From an uncultured delta proteobacterium (GTDB taxonomy: Bacteria > Myxococcota > Myxococcia > Myxococcales > 40CM-4-68-19): a DNA stretch of 64,000 nucleotides. The notes under the pieces were generated by a model. It saw only the letters and a list, made by a program, of their open reading frames with translations. It did no database searches and was not told the DNA's origin. The position numbers and the translations under genes are program-made. The first letter of the stretch is position 1. Each line of letters starts with the position of its first letter. Location: the NCBI GenBank assembly GCA_903911145.1, contig CAIWCD010000005.1, forward strand, positions 21,806 through 85,805, read 5' to 3'. This document shows, in pieces, positions 17,423 through 25,372 of this stretch.

Positions 17423-18525
17423 AGCGCGTCGCTGCAACGCTCATGCTTCTGGCGCTGACCGCCTGCTCGAACGGTTGCTCGCTCGCGCGCCGCGTCTGGT
17501 CTCCCGCGCAATTGCCGGAGCGGGCCGAGCACCTCATCGCCCAGACGAGCGACGGCTGGGACCTTTCGATCATTCATTACCATCCGCGCGCGCCGTTGCC
17601 GGGACGGCGGCCCGTTCTCCTCGTGCACGGCATCGTGACCAATGAGCGCAACCTCGATTACGACGAGCAGCACAGCCTCGCGCGCAGCCTCTCCGCGCGA
17701 GGTCTCGATGTCTGGGCGCTCTCGCTGCGTGCCACAGGAGAGAGCGCACATGCGAGCCTGATCGGCGGCGATCATCACTATGATTGGGACTTCGATACCT
17801 ATTGCCGGGAAGATATCCCGACCGCGCTGGCGTTCGTTCAGCAGCATACGGGCGCGGAGAAGGTCGACTATATCGGCCATTCAATGGGGGGAATGCTCTA
17901 CTATTGCGTCCTCGCGCGCGGCGGCCCCGCAGCCGATGCGATCGGGGTCGGCGCGACGCTCGGTTCACCACTCGGATTTCGTTGGGGGCCGCGCTTTACG
18001 CAGTTGAGCGAAACGGCCGCGCTCGCGGCCAGCAAGCTCCCGGTGCTCAAGCTCGACAGCATTACGCTGCTGGGACTGCCCCTTGTGACCTGGTTCCCCG
18101 AACCGCTCGCGCTGCTTCTCTATAATCCTGCCAATCTCGAGGAATCGGTCTGGAGCGGATTCCTCGCCGTTGGTGTCGACGACGAATCTCCTCTGCTCGC
18201 GGCGCAGTTTCATCGCTGGATCGTGAGCGATCGATTCACCTCGCGCGATGGTGCAATTGATTACGAGGCGCTGCTTCCCGCGACGCGCGCGCCGACGCTC
18301 GTGGTTGCTGGAAAGGCCGACCAGCTTGGCTTCCCTCCACTGGTGCGCCGCGGGTACGACGCGCTCGGTGGCGAGAAGGCATGGCTCGTGGTCGGCATGG
18401 AAAACGGCGCGCGCGGCGATTACGGACATATGGATCTACTGCTCGGCCAGAGCGCAGAGCGGGACGTCTTCGAGCCGGTTGCACAGTGGCTCGCGGCGCC
18501 GCATTCGAGCGTTGCGGGCCATTAG
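17419..18525 (+). CDS. Alpha/beta hydrolase lipoprotein (lipase/esterase-like)
   Basis: 368 residues. LMLLALTACSNG is a lipoprotein signal with Cys16. The hydrolase fold is complete: oxyanion strand VLLVHGIVTNERN, nucleophile Ser155 in YIGHSMGGM, Asp in VAGKADQLG, and His in YGHMDLL. The HGIVTNERNLDYD region is like that of lipases acting on acyl esters and polyhydroxyalkanoate-type hydrolases. Its ATG overlaps the stop of the Ser-less hydrolase, so regulator, pseudo-hydrolase and hydrolase form one transcription unit. Substrate unknown. Confidence 0.85.
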   Translation: MKRVAATLMLLALTACSNGCSLARRVWSPAQLPERAEHLIAQTSDGWDLSIIHYHPRAPLPGRRPVLLVHGIVTNERNLDYDEQHSLARSLSARGLDVWALSLRATGESAHASLIGGDHHYDWDFDTYCREDIPTALAFVQQHTGAEKVDYIGHSMGGMLYYCVLARGGPAADAIGVGATLGSPLGFRWGPRFTQLSETAALAASKLPVLKLDSITLLGLPLVTWFPEPLALLLYNPANLEESVWSGFLAVGVDDESPLLAAQFHRWIVSDRFTSRDGAIDYEALLPATRAPTLVVAGKADQLGFPPLVRRGYDALGGEKAWLVVGMENGARGDYGHMDLLLGQSAERDVFEPVAQWLAAPHSSVAGH

Positions 18526-18554
18526 ATACGTCTGAATATCGAACTATCGCGTTG

Positions 18555-19487
18555 CTATCGAGGTGTGCTGCTCGCGAGGGGCTTGCAGAGTGGAACATCC
18601 GCCCAGGTTCGCGCGTCGTGCGCGGTTACGATCGACGCGGCGTGGCCTGCATAGACTGCGTGCAGCAGCGAGAGTGAATCGGAGGTCTGCTGCCAATCCC
18701 AGTCGGAGGCGAGCGCTGCAATTCGCCCCTTGGTCACCGGCTCTGCAAATCCCTCCTGCGTCCACGCGGCGTCACCGATGAAGAGCCAGCGCTTGCCGTC
18801 GCCGGAATTCACGAAGTAGCTCGTCGCGCCCCGCGTATGACCCGGAGTGGGAACCGCGACGAATGATCCGTCGCCGAAGAGATCCGCAGAGTGTTCGAAG
18901 CCATCGGTCGGCGGACCCGAGAATGAGATGCGATCGATGCGCGTGCGCACGCTGTCGAAGTGATGCGGCATCGCGCCTCCAATGAGTTGATCGTGCTGCG
19001 CGAGGATCCAATCTGCGTCTGCGCCGGACATGATGACGCGCGCGTTGGGCAACTGCGTAAGGCCTCCCGTGTGGTCCCAATGATCGTGCGTGAGCACGAC
19101 GTCCGTGACGTCCTCCGGTTTCACGCCCACCTCCGCGAGCAGTGCTGCCAGCGGCCTGGCGGCACGCGCATGTCCGAGGGCGAGGCGGACATAGAACGGG
19201 GCCGCGTCGAGATCGGCGGCGGCAGTGTCGCCAAACGCTGCATCGATCAGGATCACCCCGCGCGGATGGCGGATGAGGAACGTCGAATATTGAATCGTCC
19301 ACGGCCCGCGAAACCAGCCGCGCGCGCCGTTGGAGAGGTCTTCCTGATCGGAGAAATGAACCAGGGCGCATGGCGCGAGCATCGGGAGATTCGCGCCCAG
19401 AGCGGGCCGCACGTCGATCGGCCGCTCGCGGATCGCGGGGAAGCAGCCGATGCAGCCGAGCAGGGTGGCCAATGCAATTCGTCGCAT
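18555..19487 (-). CDS. Metallo-beta-lactamase-fold hydrolase, lipoprotein
   Basis: 310 residues with an N-terminal LATLLGC lipobox (Cys12; Cys15 also possible). The MBL metal motif THDHWDHTGG (His134, His136, Asp138, His139) is complete, and PTPGHTRG, FIGDAAW and VTAHD supply the remaining ligands. The pattern resembles lactonase/AttM-type N-acyl-homoserine lactone hydrolases and general MBL-fold hydrolases; which substrate is not clear. The ATG at 19487 is chosen over an opening at 19742 because it starts the signal peptide. Convergent with the hydrolase and divergent from the HNH gene. Confidence 0.82.
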   Translation of the reverse strand: MRRIALATLLGCIGCFPAIRERPIDVRPALGANLPMLAPCALVHFSDQEDLSNGARGWFRGPWTIQYSTFLIRHPRGVILIDAAFGDTAAADLDAAPFYVRLALGHARAARPLAALLAEVGVKPEDVTDVVLTHDHWDHTGGLTQLPNARVIMSGADADWILAQHDQLIGGAMPHHFDSVRTRIDRISFSGPPTDGFEHSADLFGDGSFVAVPTPGHTRGATSYFVNSGDGKRWLFIGDAAWTQEGFAEPVTKGRIAALASDWDWQQTSDSLSLLHAVYAGHAASIVTAHDARTWADVPLCKPLASSTPR

Positions 19488-19573
19488 GCGGGCGAGATTA
19501 ACGCATCGTCGTCCAGCGGATGGCGCTGCAGATCTGCTGCCCGCGTTCGGCATTGAAGCAATAGAATGGAGCG

Positions 19574-19912
19574 ATGATCCCCGACGATGATACGCCGCCT
19601 GAACTCTCTGCCGATTGGGTGCTCGTGGATGCTTCGCCCGAGCATGTCCAGCGCGAACGCGCGCGGGCGCGGGAGTTGCGTGCGAGTGGTTGGTGGCAGC
19701 GCAAGACCCAAAAGGGACTGTGCGCTTATTGCGGGAAATCATTTCCGCCGCGGGAATTGACGATGGACCATATCGTGCCCGTCGCGCGGGGCGGACGCAG
19801 CGTGAAGGGCAACGTCGCCCCTGCGTGCAAGACCTGTAACAACGAGAAGAAGCTGCTCACGCCCGCGGAGCTTCTCCTTCGCGCGCAGAAGATCTCAGTC
19901 GAAGAGGAGTGA
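19574..19912 (+). CDS. Small HNH endonuclease-fold protein
   Basis: 112 residues. The HNH core is complete: zinc Cys pair CAYC (about residue 50), the DHIVPVARGG His motif, the following Asn in VKGNVAPAC, and the second Cys pair CKTCN. An acidic N-terminal stretch and a short helix precede it. Stand-alone HNH proteins of this size nick or cut DNA, but are often of unknown role. It sits 27 bp before the M16 gene and outside any recognisable mobile element, so it may be a resident gene. Confidence 0.85.
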   Translation: MIPDDDTPPELSADWVLVDASPEHVQRERARARELRASGWWQRKTQKGLCAYCGKSFPPRELTMDHIVPVARGGRSVKGNVAPACKTCNNEKKLLTPAELLLRAQKISVEEE

Positions 19913-19939
19913 ACAGAACGCTCGTGCTATGCATCCCGC

Positions 19940-21271
19940 ATGTCCCTCGATCCCACTCGATTCCCGGTCGAAGAGTTCACCCTCGAAAACGGATTGCGCG
20001 TCCGGTTGCTGCTCGATCGCAGCCTGCCGGTCTGCTCGATCTACAGCTTCTTCCGCGTCGGCTCGCGCAACGAGCGGCCCGGCATTACGGGCATCAGCCA
20101 TCTCTTCGAGCACATGATGTTCAATGGCTCGAAACGATATGGCCCGAAGGAGTTCGATCGTCGTCTCGAGGCCGCAGGCGGTTCGTCGAATGCCTATACC
20201 TCGAATGATATGACCGCCTATTACGAGGATTTCGCCTCGGACGCGCTGCCACTCGTGCTCGATCTCGAAGCCGATCGCATGGCGTCGTTGACGATCGATG
20301 ATTCATCGCTGGCGCGCGAGCGCGGCGTCGTGAAGGAAGAGCGCCGCTTTCGCACCGATAACGATATCGACGGAATGATGGACGAGGCGCTCTCGGCGCT
20401 TTCGTTTCTCGCGCATCCCTATCGCTGGCCCGTCGTCGGCTGGATGAGCGATTTGAATCGAATCAGCAAGGCCGACTGCGAGGCCTATTTCCGCGCCTAC
20501 TATGCGCCCAATAACTGCACCATCTGGCTCGCGGGGGATTTCGATCCGGCCTTCGCGCGCGCGGAGATATCGCGCTTATATGGCTCGATTCCCGCGGGGC
20601 CGAAGCTTCCCGACGTTCCTGTCGGCGAGCCGTCGCAGAAGGGTCCGCGTCGCGCGCTCGTGCAGTTCCCCGCGCAGGCTCCCGCGCTGCTGATTGGATA
20701 TCGCGCGCCGGCGGGCGATGAGGTCGATTCGCTCGTGCTTGATTTAATCGAGACCGCGCTCGGTCACGGGCAGGGCTCGCGCCTCGTGCGTGCGCTCGTC
20801 TATGGCGCGGAACTCTGCGTGGAAGCGCGCGTTGGATATGGCTGGCGATTGGACCCGGGTCTCTTTCAGGTCTCGCTGCGCTTGAATCCCGGCGTCGAGA
20901 CCGCGAAGGCCGAGAGCGCGCTCTATGCGGAACTCGAGAAGCTTGGATCCCAGCCGCTGCCCGAGGAGGAGCTGCGGCGCGCGAAGAATCTGGTGCGCGC
21001 GAATCTGCTCCGTTCGCTCGTCACCACGAATGGGCGGGCGCACATGATGGGGCAGATGGAGATGATGCTCGGCGATTGGCGGACGCTGTTGAATCTCGAT
21101 GACAGGTACGAGGCGATTACGGCCGAGGATATCCAACGCGTCTCGCGCGCGGTCTTCGCGCCGCATCGCAGGAACGTCGTCGAGCTTGTGCCCGGCGAGC
21201 TTCCCGAGAGCGATCCCGAGGATGTCGCGCAGGCAATCGATGCGCATCTTCTTGTGGGAGGTGCGGCGTGA
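19940..21271 (+). CDS. M16 family zinc peptidase, catalytic subunit-like
   Basis: 443 residues. The inverted zinc motif HxxEH is present as HLFEH (His54, Glu57, His58), and a Glu in the EERRF helix follows about 75 residues later, as in the mitochondrial processing peptidase/PqqL type. No signal peptide is seen. It overlaps by 4 bp the second M16 gene, which lacks the zinc motif; together they look like the active and inactive halves of a two-subunit M16 peptidase that degrades peptides. Confidence 0.9.
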   Translation: MSLDPTRFPVEEFTLENGLRVRLLLDRSLPVCSIYSFFRVGSRNERPGITGISHLFEHMMFNGSKRYGPKEFDRRLEAAGGSSNAYTSNDMTAYYEDFASDALPLVLDLEADRMASLTIDDSSLARERGVVKEERRFRTDNDIDGMMDEALSALSFLAHPYRWPVVGWMSDLNRISKADCEAYFRAYYAPNNCTIWLAGDFDPAFARAEISRLYGSIPAGPKLPDVPVGEPSQKGPRRALVQFPAQAPALLIGYRAPAGDEVDSLVLDLIETALGHGQGSRLVRALVYGAELCVEARVGYGWRLDPGLFQVSLRLNPGVETAKAESALYAELEKLGSQPLPEEELRRAKNLVRANLLRSLVTTNGRAHMMGQMEMMLGDWRTLLNLDDRYEAITAEDIQRVSRAVFAPHRRNVVELVPGELPESDPEDVAQAIDAHLLVGGAA

Positions 21272-22656
21272 GCGTGCTCGCTGATGTCTCGATGCCGCCG
21301 CTGCGCGCGGAGAATGAGCCGAGCGGGCTCGTCCTCGCCGCTGTCGAGAAGCGCGGGATTCCGCTGTTCCACGCGCGACTCTCGCTGCCTGCAGGTGCGG
21401 CGCGCGATCCGGCCGGCAAGACGGGCCTCGCGTCGTTCACGTCCGATCTCCTGCGCCGTGGAACTGCGCGCCGCAACGCCGAGGCGGTCGATGCGCTGAT
21501 CGAAGGGATGGGTGCGCACTTATCCGTGGAAGCGAATATGGACGAGTGCGCCCTCGGCCTCACCGTGCCGTTCGAGTTGGCCGCGACTGCACTCGATGCG
21601 CTGCTCGAAGTCGCGCTCGAGCCATCGTTCCCCGCGGACGAAGTCGAGCGTGCCAAGCGCCACACGCTCTCGGAGTTGCAGAGTGATCTCGACGAACCCA
21701 GCACAGTGGCGTCGCGCGCTCTTTCTGTGCTCGGATATGGCGCGAGTCATCCCTACGGCCACCCACTCGCGGGCCGCACGCGCGACGTAGAGACCTTCAC
21801 GCGCGCCGACGTCACCGCTTTTCATGCCTCCTGCTATCGCTCGCAAGGCGCGCTGCTGTCGCTTTGCGGCGACGCCTCGCGCGATGAGTTGATCGCGCTC
21901 GCCCGCGCCCGGCTTGGTCAGGCGCGATTTGCGGGCTTCGCGAACACGAAGGTCGCCCCGGATGCAGATTCGTTGGCACTCAACACGATCACGAATCGCG
22001 ACAGCGCCTACGCGATCGCAAAGCGAACGGGTCTGACGGCGCTCATCATCCACAAGGACGACTCGACGCAGGCGCAGTTGCGCATCGTTGCGCCCGGCCT
22101 GTCTCGCCGCGCGCCTGGCTGGGCCGCGGCCTTCGTCTCGAACTCCGCGCTCGGCGGCGGCTTCACGTCTCTGCTCGTCGATGCCATCCGCGTCGAGCGC
22201 GGTCTCTCCTACAGCGTCTCGTCGCGCCTCTCGATGAACCGCCATGCGGGCCTTTCGCTCTTTTCGTCGTTCACCAAGAACGAGACGCTGCGCGAACTCA
22301 TCGACGTCTCGCTCGAGAAGATGCGCGGCTACGCGGAGTCGGGCCCGTCGCAGGATGCGCTCGCCAAGGCGCAGCGCTACCTCGCCGGTCTCTTCCCGTT
22401 CAGCCTGCAGGGGCTCGAAGGCCTCGCCGAGCAGCTCTCCGATTCGGTCCTCGACGGGACAGGCCTCGACTCGGTTGAGCACTACAGGACGCTCATCACC
22501 GCCGTGACGGCCGCGGAAGCGAAGGAGGCCGCGCGCACGTTGTCTCCGGCGCGAGATGGCGCGCAGATCGTCATCGTCGGCGACAGCGCCGCAGCTCAGA
22601 AGGCGCTTGCGGGGATCTGCCCGGTCGAGATCCGGCCCATCGCGGAGTTCGCATAG
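21268..22656 (+). CDS. M16 family peptidase-like protein, inactive subunit
   Basis: 462 residues from a GTG overlapping the stop of the upstream M16 gene. The M16 fold shows in GLASFTSDLLRRGT where HxxEH would be; both His are missing, so this is a non-catalytic subunit. The C-terminal M16 domain has the conserved glycine-rich loop ALGGGFTSLL and the VERGLSYSVSSR substrate-binding motif (R/Y). It probably pairs with the protein at 19940-21271 to form the closed proteolytic chamber. Confidence 0.88.
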   Translation: MSVLADVSMPPLRAENEPSGLVLAAVEKRGIPLFHARLSLPAGAARDPAGKTGLASFTSDLLRRGTARRNAEAVDALIEGMGAHLSVEANMDECALGLTVPFELAATALDALLEVALEPSFPADEVERAKRHTLSELQSDLDEPSTVASRALSVLGYGASHPYGHPLAGRTRDVETFTRADVTAFHASCYRSQGALLSLCGDASRDELIALARARLGQARFAGFANTKVAPDADSLALNTITNRDSAYAIAKRTGLTALIIHKDDSTQAQLRIVAPGLSRRAPGWAAAFVSNSALGGGFTSLLVDAIRVERGLSYSVSSRLSMNRHAGLSLFSSFTKNETLRELIDVSLEKMRGYAESGPSQDALAKAQRYLAGLFPFSLQGLEGLAEQLSDSVLDGTGLDSVEHYRTLITAVTAAEAKEAARTLSPARDGAQIVIVGDSAAAQKALAGICPVEIRPIAEFA

Positions 22657-22832
22657 TCGAGCCGCGGTCGGGATGTGATGGTGAGCCGGCGCGCGACGCT
22701 CCGGGCCGCTCTGGCATTGGTCGCGCGCGTTTTCTTTCGCGGCCGCACGATTTCCGGGAACAGTCTCACGCTCGCTTGCATCTTGGTGTTCGAACGACTG
22801 CTTGAAGCGATGTTCCGGAGCACGCGCCCCCG

Positions 22833-23426
22833 ATGGATCTCGACGACCAGCTCATCGCGACGGGGCTCGCACGCGGTGATCGGGGCGCCTGCCAGCAGCT
22901 GATCGCGAAGCACCACCGGACCGTCTACGCGTTCCTGTGCAGGATGGGCGCGGCCGCGGCGCTTGCGGAGGATCTGACGCAGGAGACCTACGCGAAGGCC
23001 TGGCTGAACGTCGCGAGGATCCGCGAGGCCTCGTCGCTGCGCGCGTGGCTCCTGACGATCGCGCGCAACGAGCTGCTCCAGTCTGCGCGCCGAAGCGATC
23101 CGCGCGCGGTGTCGCTGGATGACGCGAGCCACGTCGAGAGCAAGCACGAGGCGGCGCACGAGCAGCTTGAGCGGCACCAGGAGAACGCGCGTCTCGAGGT
23201 GATCGTGCGCGGGCTCGATGAGCCGTTTCGCGAGCTGATCGTGCTGCACTACTTCCACGAATTGAGCCTGAGCGAGCTGGCCGAGACGCTCTCGCTTCCT
23301 CTGGGAACGGCGAAGTCTCGCTTAAGCCGCGCAATCGAAGCGCTGCGCAACGACTGGTCTGCAATCGAAGGAGGAGAGAGTCATGGACAACGAAACTCTC
23401 GAGCGCGCTCTGCGCTCATTGCCTAG
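22833..23426 (+). CDS. ECF-type RNA polymerase sigma factor
   Basis: 197 residues. Region 2 (about 25-90) reads HRTVYAFLCRMG and EDLTQETYAKAWLN; region 4 (about 125-180) holds ELIVLHYFHELSLSELAETL and the recognition helix GTAKSRLSRAIEALRN. There is no region 3 or 1.1, as for group IV sigma factors. The last 44 bases overlap the next gene, which is likely its anti-sigma factor, so they are translationally coupled. It heads a four-gene run that ends with two MotA/FliL-like proteins, which are the obvious candidate targets. Confidence 0.88.
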   Translation: MDLDDQLIATGLARGDRGACQQLIAKHHRTVYAFLCRMGAAAALAEDLTQETYAKAWLNVARIREASSLRAWLLTIARNELLQSARRSDPRAVSLDDASHVESKHEAAHEQLERHQENARLEVIVRGLDEPFRELIVLHYFHELSLSELAETLSLPLGTAKSRLSRAIEALRNDWSAIEGGESHGQRNSRARSALIA

Positions 23427-23904
23427 CCCGACGCCGTCGGTGGAGCTCGCGTCGCGTCTTGAGCGCGCGATCCCCGCGTCGTTTGTCGAGCGCGCACAAG
23501 TGAGCGCTGAGCCGCTCCCCGCGCGGTCGAGCTGGATCGCCGCGCTTCGCGAACTGTTCGTCTCGCCGCTCGCGCCGCTGGGCCTCGCAGGAGCGGCCTG
23601 CGCTGCCGCTCTCCTCTTCGGGCAGCCCGCGAATCAAGGCTTCCAGTTCGCGCTCCCCGATGCGTCTCTCGCCGAGCGCGTCGAGATCGTCGAACCGATC
23701 ATCCCGCGCATCGAGCCGGTCGCGCCGATCGGCCCGAGCGAAATCCTCGAGGCGATCTGGCGCCCCGTGCTCGAGGACGGGCAGGAGCCGCTCAACATCC
23801 TCCACCCGAGCCGCGCGGCCATCGACGCCTTCCGCCAATCGCGCGAACTCCTCGACTCCCAACAGAGCGGCCACGCCGTCGCTCGCATCAGCTTCTCGGG
23901 GTAA
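23383..23904 (+). CDS. Probable anti-sigma factor, single-pass membrane protein
   Basis: 173 residues. GGAGGAGAG directly before the ATG makes a strong start inside the sigma gene. The N-terminal 60 residues are helical and basic, then one transmembrane segment (about 61-80, PLAPLGLAGAACAAALLFG), then a periplasmic part with a Pro/Ile repeat (IVEPIIPRIEPVAPIGP). No zinc-binding HxxxCxxC is present, so it is not a ZAS-type. The anti-sigma role is inferred from position, overlap and topology, not from a family match. Confidence 0.7.
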   Translation: MDNETLERALRSLPSPTPSVELASRLERAIPASFVERAQVSAEPLPARSSWIAALRELFVSPLAPLGLAGAACAAALLFGQPANQGFQFALPDASLAERVEIVEPIIPRIEPVAPIGPSEILEAIWRPVLEDGQEPLNILHPSRAAIDAFRQSRELLDSQQSGHAVARISFSG

Positions 23905-23920
23905 CGAAATGGAAAACGTC

Positions 23921-25306
23921 ATGAAGATGCGAGTTGGATTGGCTGCGCTGGTCGGCGTCGTCATGACGGCGGCTTCGGTCCTCTTGAACAGAGGCCATCT
24001 CCTCTCGTTCCTGCACGGGCTCGCTCGGGGCAGCTTGGCGGACGGAAGCGATCTCGGCTCGGTTCTCCAAGGCCCAGCGGCATTCATCGTGTTTGGCGGC
24101 GCGGTCGTGGCTGTCGCGTTTGCGGCTCGACGCACGCGCGACATCCGCGCTCTTCTCGCGGTTGCGCGTAGCGCCGTCCTCGTTGGCGGCGTTGTTGGAA
24201 GCGTGATCGGCTTCACCGTCTGCGCCTGGTTCGTCAGGTTCCCGATCAAACTCGGCATCCCGGTGGCGAATGCGGTCATCTCGATGTTCTATGCGTTCGC
24301 AGCGCAAGCCTTCGTGCTTCTGCCGCTCGAGGCCGCGCTCATCGCTCGCGACTCGGGCGTGGTCGAGACGCCGCGCGCGGAGCAGTTCGCTCGCTTTGGC
24401 GGAGCCGCGCTGAAGGTCATGCTCATCGCGCTGCTCTCGCCGCCTCTGGTTGCCGTGCTCGGAAAATTCATCGGATTGCCGCCCGAGGTCTTTGGCCAAG
24501 ATCGCTTCATCATGCTGCTCGTCGGTCCCGCGGCGCTTCTGATCGCGGCATCTCCTCTCCGCGTCGGATCTCGATTCGGCAGGTTGCTCTGCGACTCGTT
24601 TCTCGCATCGGGCGGCGTCCTGCTCATCGACTCGGTGGTTCACTTTCTCGAGAACGTGAGTCGCGGTGACGGGATGGGGTTCCCGCGCGGTGCAGCGGCC
24701 ATCGCATCGGCGCTGGTCGCCGCGAGTTTCGCTGCCTTGCTTTTTCCGTCTGCTGTCGGCATCGAAGATGAGCTACGCAGCGAGCGAAGCTCCTTCAGGG
24801 CTTATGCGGCCTACTTCGCAGCGATGTCGTACGTCCTGACGATCGGGATCATTGCCGCCATCAGCATTCCGATGCCGGGAACGAAGCATTCCGACTCCAG
24901 TGCGTCCGCAGTTGATGCGTCGTCGAACAAATCCGGCGCAAGCTGGGCGCCTGGCGCGCATACGAACGTCACGACTTCGCAGATCGCTCCGCCGCACTCG
25001 AGCGATCCCGCGGCCGTCGGCGTCGACGACATCGTGGTCCGACAGGCCGATCTCGATGCGGCGCACTACATCCGCACCTCGTTCGACGTCGTGTTCGCCG
25101 ATGCAGCGCATGCCGACGCGCTGCGCGCGCACTATGCCGAGCTGATCGACCTCTCGATCCTCTACCTCTCGAACGTGAAGCACGCCGACACCGTGGGCGA
25201 GGAGAACATGCAGAAGCTCCAGGCCGCGCTGCTCAAGCGCGTCAAGCAAGTGAGTGGCGGCGAAAACGCGCAGCGGATTCTCTTCCGTGGATTCGTCTCG
25301 CAGTAG
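23921..25306 (+). CDS. Polytopic MotA/ExbB-like membrane domain with FliL-like C-terminal domain (paralogue A)
   Basis: 461 residues from ATG 23921, chosen by comparison with paralogue B; ATG 23909 is possible. About nine transmembrane segments are seen (about 5-22, 46-68, 79-104, 112-141, 158-183, 195-211, 224-243, 257-280, 293-317), then a Ser/Ala linker (320-365) and a soluble C-terminal domain (about 366-461). Segments 2-4 (GPAAFIVFGG, GGVVGSVIGF, LGIPVANAVISM) resemble the MotA/TolQ/ExbB core. The C-terminus, AHYIRTSFDVVF to RILFRGFVSQ, resembles FliL. Nine segments put that domain in the periplasm, as for FliL. No MotB is adjacent. Function unknown; domain calls are by eye. Confidence 0.65.
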   Translation: MKMRVGLAALVGVVMTAASVLLNRGHLLSFLHGLARGSLADGSDLGSVLQGPAAFIVFGGAVVAVAFAARRTRDIRALLAVARSAVLVGGVVGSVIGFTVCAWFVRFPIKLGIPVANAVISMFYAFAAQAFVLLPLEAALIARDSGVVETPRAEQFARFGGAALKVMLIALLSPPLVAVLGKFIGLPPEVFGQDRFIMLLVGPAALLIAASPLRVGSRFGRLLCDSFLASGGVLLIDSVVHFLENVSRGDGMGFPRGAAAIASALVAASFAALLFPSAVGIEDELRSERSSFRAYAAYFAAMSYVLTIGIIAAISIPMPGTKHSDSSASAVDASSNKSGASWAPGAHTNVTTSQIAPPHSSDPAAVGVDDIVVRQADLDAAHYIRTSFDVVFADAAHADALRAHYAELIDLSILYLSNVKHADTVGEENMQKLQAALLKRVKQVSGGENAQRILFRGFVSQ

Positions 25307-25372
25307 CGCACGCCCGCTCCCAGACTGGGTTTGCGCGATTCACGGTTCTCGATCGAAGAACAGGAAGTCATC

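Noticed and set aside
22675..22902. 75-codon frame between the M16 pair and the sigma gene
   Set aside because: Overlaps the sigma start, has low-complexity Arg/Ser composition and no ribosome site; the 176-bp gap is more likely promoter DNA.
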